Assembly: GCA_910577115.1 (NCBI GenBank)
Contig: CAJTMC010000088.1
Location: 1-7,240, forward strand
DNA length: 7,240 bases
Direction: 5' to 3'
Source of the DNA: an uncultured Lachnospiraceae bacterium
GTDB taxonomy: Bacteria > Bacillota > Clostridia > Lachnospirales > Lachnospiraceae
The notes under the pieces are model-generated. The model did not search any database. It saw only the letters and a list, made by a program, of their open reading frames with translations, and had not been told where the DNA came from. The position numbers and the translations under genes are program-made. The stretch's first letter is position 1. Each line of letters begins with the position of its first letter. Of the stretch, positions 1 through 5,492 are shown one piece after another.

Positions 1-393
1 ATAAGAGCGTCAAATATTGAAAACTCACTCTTAGTAAAGAGCTATTATGGCAGTTCGGTAATTGATCCTGATTTGAGTTTTGAACTTGCAAGAGAAAGCC
101 AGGAAACTGACCCGCCCACATGGGTAAGTTTGATGTATGGCATTTCTTATCACCTTGATCCTCAAGTAGTCACAGTCGGAGAACGGGACACAGCACTTGC
201 AAATGCAATCAATGATATTCAATCTTTTTGGTATGATACTGACCTCGAAACTCTTGCTGAGATGTCGTCTGACGAAGTGTTTTTCAAACTAAATGCAATC
301 GCAGATGACAATAGCACAAATGCTATACAGCTTTCGATTGTGGAGAATTATCATATATTTCTATCATCATCCATGTTTGGAGAACAAAAATAA
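1..393 (+). CDS. C-terminal part of an unrecognised protein (5' end outside window)
   Basis: The frame is open from the first base to a TAA at 391-393, giving 130 residues with no stop. A TTG at 73 could serve as a start, but it has no good ribosome binding site and sequence before it reads as normal protein, so I treat the gene as truncated by the window edge. The product is acidic and soluble-looking, with no membrane segment and no cysteine cluster. It has aromatic and Asp/Glu-rich stretches such as SFWYDTDLETLAEM. I do not recognise the family. No intrinsic terminator follows directly; the next structure is a palindrome about 55 bases downstream. I am confident that it is coding because of its length and natural composition, but not of any function. 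Confidence 0.6.
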   Translation: MRASNIENSLLVKSYYGSSVIDPDLSFELARESQETDPPTWVSLMYGISYHLDPQVVTVGERDTALANAINDIQSFWYDTDLETLAEMSSDEVFFKLNAIADDNSTNAIQLSIVENYHIFLSSSMFGEQK

Positions 394-447
394 AGCGGTC
401 TGCATCGGAAAGAACCGGGAGTGTCCAAACAGAGTATTTTATTCCTT

Positions 448-475
448 TGGTGCAAGGCCATGAGGCTTTGCACCA
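448..475. repeat. 12-bp palindromic hairpin with ATGA loop
   Basis: The arms at 448-459 (TGGTGCAAGGCC) and 464-475 (GGCTTTGCACCA) pair over 12 bp with one G-U, enclosing the loop ATGA. No T-run follows on either strand, so this is not a standard intrinsic terminator. It lies between the end of the first gene and the GNAT remnant. It could be a dispersed palindromic repeat, a relic of a mobile element end, or an RNA-stabilising 3' structure. The base pairing is seen directly; the role is unknown. Confidence 0.6.
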
Positions 476-487
476 CACCCCACGCAA

Positions 488-607
488 ATCGTTGTAAACT
501 GCCTGCAGTCCGCCAAAGAATGGGGAGCGGGTCGCGTATGTCTAAGGTCGCTTTATGAAAAGTTGGGATTCAAGGCTCTAAATGATGAAATGCAGTTGGA
601 CTTCTGA
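488..607 (+). pseudogene. Remnant of a GNAT N-acetyltransferase gene (C-terminal end only)
   Basis: In the frame ending at the TGA 605-607 the reading is NCLQSAKEWGAGRVCLRS followed by LYEKLGFKALNDEMQL and DF. This is the classic end of a GNAT acetyltransferase: the helix before the last core strand, then the ALYEKLGF motif that helps form the acetyl-CoA and substrate pocket. The open frame goes back only to a stop at 461-463 and has no usable start codon or ribosome binding site. The N-terminal acetyl-CoA-binding half is therefore gone. About ten residues that normally separate the 'RVCL' strand from 'LYEKLGF' also appear to be missing, which points to an internal deletion. A good terminator follows 17 bases after the stop, as expected for the 3' end of a former gene. 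The family call rests on motif recognition only. Confidence 0.6.
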
Positions 608-623
608 CTAAAGTGTTTGAAAC

Positions 624-670
624 GGAAAAGTGTATCGCGCCTTTTGGGTGGTATACTTTTCTTTTTTATT
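624..670 (+). terminator. Rho-independent terminator after the GNAT remnant
   Basis: Bases 625-641 pair with 646-661: GAAAAGTGTAT with GTATACTTTTC, including two G-U pairs, then CGC-(G bulge)-CC with GGGTG around a TTTT loop. This gives a stem of about 16 bp. It is followed at once by T6 at 662-667 and further T-rich sequence. It sits 17 bases after the stop of the acetyltransferase remnant, so it is probably that gene's own terminator, left behind after the coding part decayed. It would also insulate the next operon from upstream transcription. The stem is AU-rich at its base, so strength is uncertain. Confidence 0.72.
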
Positions 671-761
671 TGTTTCAGCAAGTGCTCGTCCGTATCTTGG
701 GACCGCTTACGTTACTTCAAGTAAATTCCACAAATCGATTGCTCCAATTTTAAGATTTCTC

Positions 762-790
762 TTGACAACAATGTGTGAATTGATTATAAT
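762..790 (+). promoter_or_regulatory. Consensus sigma-A promoter of the regulator/ABC operon
   Basis: A perfect -35 TTGACA (762-767) and a perfect -10 TATAAT (785-790) are separated by exactly 17 bases. Transcription would begin near 797, about 40 bases upstream of the GTG start at 837. This is the strongest promoter in the window. Such a perfect promoter ahead of a GntR-family gene fits a system that is held off by repression rather than one that needs activation. Confidence 0.9.
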
Positions 791-810
791 GTACTCATAC
801 AAACAATACA
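790..810. promoter_or_regulatory. Possible operator for the GntR/YtrA regulator
   Basis: An imperfect inverted repeat TGTA-N13-TACA (790-793 / 807-810) begins on the last base of the -10 box and covers the expected transcription start. YtrA-type GntR repressors generally bind inverted repeats overlapping their own promoters, so the location is right. Only four bases per arm match, so the assignment is weak. Confidence 0.3.
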
Positions 811-836
811 ATTAGAACAATGAGGGGAGGAGCAGT

Positions 837-1211
837 GTGGAAATAATCATCAGTAGCAATAAAGGTCAGCCAATCTATGAGCAGATTACCTCGCAGATTA
901 AAGCGAAGGTTATGAGCGGTGAGCTGCGAACCGGTGATTCCATTCCCTCCATGCGCGCTTTGGCGAAGTCCATTCATGTAAGCGTTACATCCGTACAGAA
1001 GGCATATGAAGACCTGCAGCGGGACGGCTTCATCGAAACAACGGTGGGGCGAGGGAGCTTTATCACGGCAAACAACAAGGACTTCTATCAGGAGGAGCGG
1101 CAGAGGCAGATGGAAGAACACCTGCAGGAAGCGGCGGAAATTGCCCGGACCAGCGGAATCTCGCTTGGAAAAACGATAGATTTGCTGACGATGTTCTATC
1201 AGGAGGAATAG
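837..1211 (+). CDS. GntR-family transcriptional regulator, YtrA subfamily
   Basis: This 124-residue protein has the arrangement of the short YtrA branch of the GntR family. An N-terminal winged helix-turn-helix spans roughly residues 8-78 (IYEQITSQIKAKVMSGEL, then GDSIPSMRALAKSIHVS, with the wing around GFIETTVGRGSF). A helical tail of about 45 residues follows, with none of the large effector domain of FadR, HutC or MocR types. The GTG start at 837 follows a purine-rich GAGGGGAGGAG at 822-832. In the family these proteins repress the ABC transporter genes encoded beside them and respond to substances such as cell-wall-active antibiotics. Here the ATPase start abuts the stop codon, so the regulator is the first gene of the operon and is probably autoregulated from the promoter at 762-790. 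The effector cannot be read from the sequence. Confidence 0.92.
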   Translation: MEIIISSNKGQPIYEQITSQIKAKVMSGELRTGDSIPSMRALAKSIHVSVTSVQKAYEDLQRDGFIETTVGRGSFITANNKDFYQEERQRQMEEHLQEAAEIARTSGISLGKTIDLLTMFYQEE

Positions 1212-1213
1212 TG

Positions 1214-2074
1214 ATGGACAACATTTTAGAGGTCAGAAACCTGACAAAGCAATATGCGGATTTTACGCTGGATCATGTATCCTTTTCAATTCCGAAAGGA
1301 ACGATTATGGGGCTGATCGGTGAAAACGGCGCTGGCAAGAGTACCACAATCAACGCCATTCTGGATCTGATTCATAAGGATGACGGAACTGTGACCTTCT
1401 GGGGGCAGGAACTGTCCTCTGCAAAGCAGCTGAAGGAAGATATCAGTGTTGTATTCGATGGTATCAATTTCTACGAGACGCTGACAGCGGCCAAGGTCGG
1501 AAAAATCTCTCAGACAGCGTATAAGCAGTGGGATGACCGCCTGTACAGAGAATACCTGAACCGTTTTCAACTTCCCACGAATAAAGAGATCAAGACCTTT
1601 TCCAAGGGAATGAAGATGAAGCTCTGCATCGCAGTGGCGCTTTCGCACAGGCCGAAGCTGCTGATTTTGGATGAGGCCACCAGCGGTCTTGATCCGGTGA
1701 TGCGGGACGATATTCTGGACGTTTTCCTGGAATTCGTACAGGACGAGGAACATTCTATTATGATCTCCTCGCATATCACCACAGACCTGGAAAAGGTTGC
1801 AGATACCATTACGTTTATTCACCAGGGAAAAGTGCTGTTCTGCAAGGCAAAGGATGAGCTCCTATACCACTATGGCATAATCCGCTGCGGAGCTGCCATC
1901 TTTGATGAAATTGACAAATCGGAGATCCTTGCGTATCGAAAAGAAGATTACCAGTGGAACGTGCTGGTAGCGGATAAAGAAAAGGCAAGACGGCGATATA
2001 AAAACGCTGTGGTGGATGACGCCGCTATTGACGATATTCTGCTTTTGTATGTGAAGGGAGAGAGGACAAAATGA
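1214..2074 (+). CDS. ABC transporter ATP-binding protein (ABC-2 type exporter)
   Basis: This 286-residue cytoplasmic ATPase should power the membrane protein encoded next. Visible motifs are Walker A GENGAGKST (residues about 36-44), signature FSKGMKMKL (129-137), Walker B LLILDE with TSGLDP (149-161) and the switch histidine in ISSH (187). Where most ABC proteins have the Q-loop glutamine, this one reads VVFDGINFYETLTA (79-92). As far as I know this is common in the YtrB-like branch. The last 70 residues form a poorly conserved tail. I chose ATG 1214 over the GTG at 1211 because AGGAGGAA at 1201-1208, inside the end of the regulator gene, is spaced correctly for it. The stop overlaps the permease start (ATGA), indicating translational coupling. 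The likely role is export of, or resistance to, a toxic compound; the substrate is unknown. Confidence 0.93.
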   Translation: MDNILEVRNLTKQYADFTLDHVSFSIPKGTIMGLIGENGAGKSTTINAILDLIHKDDGTVTFWGQELSSAKQLKEDISVVFDGINFYETLTAAKVGKISQTAYKQWDDRLYREYLNRFQLPTNKEIKTFSKGMKMKLCIAVALSHRPKLLILDEATSGLDPVMRDDILDVFLEFVQDEEHSIMISSHITTDLEKVADTITFIHQGKVLFCKAKDELLYHYGIIRCGAAIFDEIDKSEILAYRKEDYQWNVLVADKEKARRRYKNAVVDDAAIDDILLLYVKGERTK

Positions 2075-2718
2075 AAAGCCTGATTTTGAAAGACCTATAT
2101 AATATCGGACATAACATGAAGTCTATGCTCTTGGTTCTGGTCATTTTGGCAGTCGGACTGATATCCTCTGCCGGTACAGAGAGCTATGTGGTTGCCAGCG
2201 GTATTATTTGCGGAACGATGGTTATCACGACATTTTCCTTTGATAATATGTCCAAGTGGCCGCGATACGCCATGATTATGCCGGTGTCAAGAAAAGACCT
2301 GGTAGCATCCAAGTTTATCGTGCTGCTAATTTTTGCGGTGGGCGGCGCTGCTGCAGGCCTTGTGCTGGGGGCTAGAGGCGGTATCCTGCTTCACAAACTC
2401 GTGTTGAATACAGAAGGAATCGTGACGCTTCTGCAGTTGAGCCTGATTGGTTTGCTGTATACGGCAATCTGTGGCAGTATTTCAATTCCCTTAGTGTTCA
2501 AATTCGGTGCAGAGCGGGCGCGTATGCTGATGTTTGCCTCGTTTATCGCTCCAAGCGCTATTTTCTACGGGATTTATAAGCTGCTGGTGGGAATGGGCAT
2601 CGACTTAACAGAAGATATGATTCCGATGCTACTTTGTATCGCTCCGGTGATCGTCGTTATATGGGTTGCCGTGATGTTCAAACTAAGCTGTTATATCTTC
2701 TCAAAGCAGGAGCTATAA
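2071..2718 (+). CDS. ABC-2 type transporter permease
   Basis: This 215-residue integral membrane protein has about six hydrophobic segments, roughly at residues 17-37, 40-58, 84-104, 114-135, 153-172 and 184-205. This is the normal size and layout for an ABC-2 family exporter subunit. The N-terminus MKSLILKDLYNI and the cytoplasmic stretch PVSRKDLVASKF between TM2 and TM3 are typical of the family. The latter is the usual 'P(V/L)SRK' element thought to contact the ATPase. Its ATG overlaps the ATPase stop by four bases, and AGAGGA at 2061-2066 serves as its ribosome binding site. Only one permease gene is present, so a homodimer with two copies of the ATPase is the simplest model. There is no extracytoplasmic solute-binding or peptidase partner as in larger Ytr operons. 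Confidence 0.9.
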   Translation: MKSLILKDLYNIGHNMKSMLLVLVILAVGLISSAGTESYVVASGIICGTMVITTFSFDNMSKWPRYAMIMPVSRKDLVASKFIVLLIFAVGGAAAGLVLGARGGILLHKLVLNTEGIVTLLQLSLIGLLYTAICGSISIPLVFKFGAERARMLMFASFIAPSAIFYGIYKLLVGMGIDLTEDMIPMLLCIAPVIVVIWVAVMFKLSCYIFSKQEL

Positions 2719-2734
2719 AAAAATATTTGATAAA

Positions 2735-2780
2735 TTCAACCCATCTGATGAGAATTAAGCTATCATTAGATGGGCTTGAA
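2735..2780. repeat. Long imperfect hairpin after the ABC operon
   Basis: CCCATCTGATGA (2740-2751) pairs with TCATTAGATGGG (2763-2774) over 12 bp with one G-U and an 11-base loop. Five more pairs (2735-2739 with 2776-2780, TTCAA/TTGAA) extend the stem across a single bulged C at 2775. It begins 17 bases after the permease stop. No T-run follows on the + strand, so it is not a canonical terminator. On the other strand a T-rich stretch (complement of 2717-2724) lies about ten bases beyond the stem. It may mark the 3' end of the operon mRNA or be a palindromic repeat. Confidence 0.5.
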
Positions 2781-2783
2781 ATG

Positions 2784-2814
2784 TTGAGCAGAGCGAATAA
2801 AAATCGGTTATAAT
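2784..2814 (+). promoter_or_regulatory. Possible promoter of the DUF3784 gene
   Basis: A perfect TATAAT -10 box lies at 2809-2814, and the best -35 candidate is TTGAGC at 2784-2789. The 19-base spacer is longer than ideal, so the site is probably weak or the -35 is misassigned. The position, about 50 bases upstream of the ATG at 2863 and beyond the hairpin, supports separate transcription of this gene. Confidence 0.4.
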
Positions 2815-2862
2815 TAGCTATTAAAACTATAGAGTGTTTATTTTGGGGAAAGGAGAATCGAG

Positions 2863-3195
2863 ATGAAGTTAAAAGACATAACGAACGGACCAGATTGGAT
2901 GATATGGGTGGTGTTTGCTGTATTTGTCCTGATAACAATCCTTTTACTGACTGGACATGGAGCGAATTTAATAGCCGGCTATAATACAGCCAGCCCTCAG
3001 AAAAAGGAAAGGTACAATGAAAAGAAGCTGTGCCGAGTTGTAGGAATGGGGATGCTGGTTATTACGCTTCTCATTTTGATTATGGCGATTGGCCAAAATA
3101 CGCTTCCCGCTGCTATGGCATATGTCTTCGGAGCAGTCACTTTGCTTGACTGCGCTGTGATGATGATACTGGCAAATTCAATATGCAAAAAGTAA
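2863..3195 (+). CDS. DUF3784 family small membrane protein
   Basis: The product has 110 residues and three predicted membrane segments (about residues 14-32, 59-77 and 81-104). The loop after the first one carries the hallmark of the DUF3784 family, GHGANLIAGYNTASPQKKERYNEK followed by KLCR, which I recognise as its most conserved part. The length is normal for the family and the gene appears complete. Its start is supported by AAAGGAG at 2849-2855 with seven bases of spacing. DUF3784 proteins are found mainly in Firmicutes and have no established function. They often stand alone or near transport and regulatory genes, as here. It sits 145 bases after the exporter operon with its own possible promoter, so a functional link to the exporter is only a guess. 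Confidence 0.85.
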   Translation: MKLKDITNGPDWMIWVVFAVFVLITILLLTGHGANLIAGYNTASPQKKERYNEKKLCRVVGMGMLVITLLILIMAIGQNTLPAAMAYVFGAVTLLDCAVMMILANSICKK

Positions 3196-3229
3196 ATTGA
3201 GAATGGAAGATAAAGCGAGGATAAACTCA

Positions 3230-3571
3230 ATGGATATACAGAGTTTTTGGAAAGCGGTATTAAAACAGAATGCAAAAGGCTAAGAGAGTTCTTTTTCAGT
3301 GATGCGTATATTAGCTGGCATGGTACCAATGAAATTCACTGTGGAAGAATATATCAGAGCAAATTGTGAATATCCCAGAGAATGGGATGGTGAGATCAAA
3401 CGAATAGAAAAGACCGGAGATATCTTTATTGTAGTCGTGTATGTATATACCTGCGATAGAAGCAGTTCTTTTCATGTGGTGCCATTCATGCAGGTGAGGG
3501 ACGGAAAGATTCTTTCTCTGGATGAATACTGGGGAGATGACGGTGCTGCGCCTCAGTGGCGTTTTAGATAA
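3230..3571 (+). pseudogene. NTF2-like (SnoaL-type) protein gene with two compensating frameshifts
   Basis: Three pieces in two frames join into one protein of a small NTF2-like family. ATG 3230 gives MDIQSFWKAVLKQNAK and then a stop at 3281-3283. The next frame continues with RLREFFFSDAYISWHGTNE (from 3277 to 3333). The original frame resumes at 3335 with FTVEEYIRANCEYPREWDGE and ends in DEYWGDDGAAPQWRFR at 3571. Together these form the expected helix, cone-shaped sheet and conserved DEYWGDDG end of the family, about 110 residues. The first shift is near AAAAGG (3274-3279, one base short). The second is at the extra A at 3334, or a two-base loss there. A weak ribosome binding site, AGCGAGG, lies at 3214-3220. 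Translation from 3299 alone would give only the C-terminal part. Members bind small molecules or act as unknown enzymes. Sequencing error at both points is possible but less likely than decay. Confidence 0.8.
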
Positions 3572-3610
3572 TCAGATAGGAACAAAGATATTTTTGTGAG
3601 GAGAAACGAT

Positions 3611-4021
3611 ATGAAGATTGTGCCAACCTTGAACTTCGACGGTAACTGCCGAAAGGCAATCCAAATGTATGAAAAGGCATTCAGGGGACAGATAACCTGT
3701 CTGATTACCTATGGCGAGGCTGACGATCCGCAATACAATCTACTGATTAGGGATAACCAGAAAAATTATATTTATCATTCGGAACTTCTGATTGGTGACC
3801 AGAGAATTATCATGAGTGATCATGTGGACATGGAGTTCCAGACCTGTTACTCGAATTTTCTTACCATTATGTATGATGCGAAAGAGGACGTTCAGCGAGC
3901 ATACGAGATTATGAAAGAAGAGAGCAAGACCATTTATCCTATGGAGGCTATGCCATACAGCTCCTGTAGAGTTGTTTTTGTTGATAGATTCGGCATCCGC
4001 TGGGGGATCATGACGGAGTAG
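3611..4021 (+). CDS. VOC superfamily (PhnB-like glyoxalase/bleomycin-resistance fold) protein
   Basis: This 136-residue protein matches the PhnB-like branch of the vicinal oxygen chelate superfamily. It starts with KIVPTLNFDGNCRKAIQMYEKAF, the usual 'L.F.G.C.EA..FY..AF' beginning of the first beta-alpha-beta module. The middle has HSELLIGDQRIIMSD, matching the family's 'H..L.IGD..IM.SD'. It closes with VVFVDRFGIRWGIM, the usual 'D.FG..W.I' end. I chose ATG 3611 over an upstream in-frame GTG at 3596 because that GTG lies in the ribosome binding site AGGAGA (3599-3604), which is well spaced for 3611. Such proteins bind small molecules or metals as dimers; many are annotated as glyoxalases or resistance proteins without tests. 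It lies 39 bases after the broken NTF2-like gene and may share its transcript. The substrate is unknown. Confidence 0.88.
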   Translation: MKIVPTLNFDGNCRKAIQMYEKAFRGQITCLITYGEADDPQYNLLIRDNQKNYIYHSELLIGDQRIIMSDHVDMEFQTCYSNFLTIMYDAKEDVQRAYEIMKEESKTIYPMEAMPYSSCRVVFVDRFGIRWGIMTE

Positions 4022-4091
4022 ACAAAAGGTAAAGGGTTGGCTAGATATAAGATTCTTGCGGTTGCTGTTGATTTGGATATTTAATGGAGTG

Positions 4092-4132
4092 TTAAGGCAA
4101 CACCGCGCAATCTTTGTGCGGTGTTGCCTTAA
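4092..4132. repeat. 41-nt near-perfect palindrome (19-bp stem, 3-nt loop)
   Basis: The arms 4092-4110 (TTAAGGCAACACCGCGCAA) and 4114-4132 (TTGTGCGGTGTTGCCTTAA) pair over 19 bp with a single G-U and a TCT loop. The element looks the same from both strands and lacks a U-tract beyond the terminal AA/TT. It could act as a bidirectional terminator-like structure, or be one copy of a dispersed REP/MITE-like palindrome. It separates the VOC gene from the truncated DUF1697 gene and ends only 15 bases before that gene's GGAGG. In RNA it could therefore also affect translation. Confidence 0.75.
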
Positions 4133-4163
4133 ACCGGAGGGCTGTGTGGAGGTATCTGCAAAT

Positions 4164-4427
4164 ATGGCAAGATATATTGCGTTTTTGCGTGGTGTTAATA
4201 TAAGCGGTAAAAATAAAGTCCCAATGGCGGAATTAAAGAAAGGCTTTGAAGAAATGGGCTTTTCGGAAGTCAGAACATATCTGAACAGCGGCAATGTGAT
4301 TTTTTCAAGTGATGAAGGCAATATTGAGGGATTTACAAACCAGAGCGGTAGGTTTTGTGCTGTTGATGGGTGTGATGGCATTAGTCACCCTACAGGATGT
4401 TATAAAGCTGATTCGCTGAGGATTTAA
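4164..4427 (+). pseudogene. Truncated DUF1697 family gene
   Basis: From ATG 4164 the product begins MARYIAFLRGVNISGKNKVP and continues MAELKKGFEEMGFSEVRTYL then NSGNVIFSSDE. This is the unmistakable N-terminus of DUF1697 proteins, which normally have about 170-180 residues. Family-like sequence continues to about GFTNQ (base 4343). It then changes abruptly to an unrelated Cys/Gly-rich tail and stops after 87 residues, so the C-terminal half or more is lost. The frame is open upstream to 4056, but that extension would read through the palindrome and lacks family support. GGAGG at 4148-4152 serves 4164 with a slightly long spacing. DUF1697 has no firmly established role. The fragment is unlikely to fold normally, and the break probably reflects a deletion or rearrangement near 4344. 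Confidence 0.82.
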
Positions 4428-4533
4428 GAGCAGTCTTATCAGGCTTGATAATAAACAAAACCACAATGATGATGGAATAGTCAAATTAAGACGATGAAAA
4501 TGAATTAAACAAAGCGAAAGGAATGGCAAAGCA
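4344..4533 (+). other. Unassigned, probably degenerate stretch between DUF1697 break and next gene
   Basis: After the DUF1697 break this stretch has no intact gene. The frame starting near 4354 reads FVLLMGVMALVTLQDVIKLI then a stop at 4417-4419. That resembles the hydrophobic C-terminal end of some membrane protein and may be a fragment of another gene joined to the DUF1697 fragment by deletion. I cannot name the family. The remainder is AT-rich, with a minor 6-bp inverted repeat TTATCA/TGATAA near 4439-4454. No clear promoter for the downstream operon is visible. Confidence 0.3.
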
Positions 4534-4995
4534 ATGAAAATCGAAAAATGCCAAAAAGAGTCCTTTGTCGTAATCGGAAAAGAAGGGGCAACAACAGACG
4601 GGGACGACTTTATTCAAAAGCTATGGGACGACGCCAATTCCCATTTTGGAGAAGTTTCGCATCTGGTAAAGAAAGACGAAAACGGGAACATCATCGGAAT
4701 ATGGGGCGCGATGTCTGATTTCTCCCGCTCCTTCCAGCCTTGGGAAGATTTCAGTAAAGGGCTTTATCTTGCGGGAGTAGAGTGCAATGAGGACGCGCAA
4801 GCCCCCGATGGCTGGACAAAATGGGTGATTCCTGGCTATGAATATATCTACGTGGAACGTGAAAATGACAACGTTTTTCCGGAAGTAATACAATATCTGC
4901 AGGGGCATGGCATTTCATTAGTCGGAGCTGTCCATGATTTTACGTGCCCTCAGACCGGGAAAGGATATATGTTTTTCCCGATAAAGAAGTTGTAA
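4534..4995 (+). CDS. GyrI-like / AraC effector-binding domain protein
   Basis: This 153-residue stand-alone protein has the GyrI-like small-molecule-binding fold, closest in look to the Cass2/integron-associated effector-binding branch. Features are the opening KIEKCQKESFVVIGKEG strand, the FIQKLWDDANSHFGEV helix, a GIWGAMSD strand, the segment YLAGVECNEDAQAPDGWTKW, which is characteristic ('Y.AG.E......P.GW..W..P'), and a C-terminal GYMFFPIKK. There is no DNA-binding domain, so it is not itself a transcription factor. Relatives bind drugs or hydrophobic cations, and some hydrolyse reactive compounds. The start is supported by AAAGGA at 4517-4522, with rather long spacing of 11 bases. It is followed 28 bases later by the DUF3795 gene and is probably the first gene of the operon that runs to the window edge. 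Confidence 0.88.
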   Translation: MKIEKCQKESFVVIGKEGATTDGDDFIQKLWDDANSHFGEVSHLVKKDENGNIIGIWGAMSDFSRSFQPWEDFSKGLYLAGVECNEDAQAPDGWTKWVIPGYEYIYVERENDNVFPEVIQYLQGHGISLVGAVHDFTCPQTGKGYMFFPIKKL

Positions 4996-5023
4996 AAAAA
5001 GAGAATTTGCGGAGGAAAATAGA

Positions 5024-5473
5024 ATGAAATCTATCTGTGGAATTGATTGTACAAACTGTGAAATAAGCGGCACTTGCAAAGGGTGTGCGGGAACGGGAGG
5101 ACGGCCCTTTGGAGCAGAATGCCTTGCTGCACAATGCTGTAAAAAAGGCAAGACAGCGTTAATTAAATTGAAAGAGAAACTGATTGCGGCGTTCAATGCG
5201 CTGCAAATTCCAGACATGGAAGAAGTAACAGAGCTGAATGCGTTGAAAGGTTCCTTTGCCAACATCGAATATGCCCTTCCCAACGGACAGATCGTAAAGT
5301 TTTGGGATGATAACAAAATTTATGTAGGGAATCAGCTGCATAAAAAGAACAGCGACAGGTGCTACGGGATCATTGCTGATGAGAAATATCTCATGGTGTC
5401 TGAGTACAGCGGTTTTGGAGCTGATGCGGAAATAGTCGTATTCAAACAGTGGAATGATGCAGAGAACAAATAG
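5024..5473 (+). CDS. DUF3795 family cysteine-rich protein
   Basis: The 149-residue product starts with a cysteine-rich module. C5, C9, C12, C18, C21, C33, C38 and C39 are arranged as CGIDCTNC, CKGC and ECLAAQCC, as in DUF3795 proteins. This pattern suggests binding of zinc or an iron-sulfur cluster, which has not been proven for the family as far as I know. The C-terminal part (about 55-149) reads NALKGSFANIEYALPNGQIV, then DDNKIYVGNQ and CYGIIADEKYLMVSEYS. I recognise this second domain from clostridial members, so the length is normal. GGAGG at 5011-5015 lies eight bases before the ATG. It is only 19 bases upstream of the EFR1-type redox gene, so the two are almost certainly cotranscribed. 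A redox-linked role is inferred from this pairing and the cysteines. Confidence 0.87.
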   Translation: MKSICGIDCTNCEISGTCKGCAGTGGRPFGAECLAAQCCKKGKTALIKLKEKLIAAFNALQIPDMEEVTELNALKGSFANIEYALPNGQIVKFWDDNKIYVGNQLHKKNSDRCYGIIADEKYLMVSEYSGFGADAEIVVFKQWNDAENK

Positions 5474-5492
5474 ATAGTTTCGAGGAAAAAGT

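Noticed and set aside
630..815. Open frame of 61 codons with a hydrophobic N-terminus resembling a signal peptide
   Set aside because: It starts on a GTG inside the terminator stem, has no ribosome binding site, and overlaps the promoter of the next operon. Its composition does not look like a real protein.
1286..1822. 178-codon open frame on the minus strand inside the ABC ATPase gene
   Set aside because: The opposite strand carries all ABC ATPase motifs, so this is an antisense shadow; it has no family features and no ribosome binding site.
3274..3283. Programmed frameshifting at the AAAAGG sequence in the NTF2-like gene
   Set aside because: There is no heptameric slippery site, no clear stimulatory structure, and a second shift is needed 55 bases later. 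Mutation or sequencing error is simpler.
4092..4132. The palindrome as an integron attC site
   Set aside because: It is nearly fully paired and lacks the RYYYAAC/GTTRRRY core pair and the extrahelical bases that define attC. No integrase gene is visible.
4056..4163. In-frame N-terminal extension of the DUF1697 gene from an upstream start
   Set aside because: The extension would be encoded by the palindrome and has no family similarity; the family begins at the MARYIAFLRGVN sequence at 4164, which has its own GGAGG.
3740..4381. 213-codon minus-strand open frame across the VOC and DUF1697 genes
   Set aside because: It is antisense to two recognised families and runs through the palindrome; it looks like a composition artefact.
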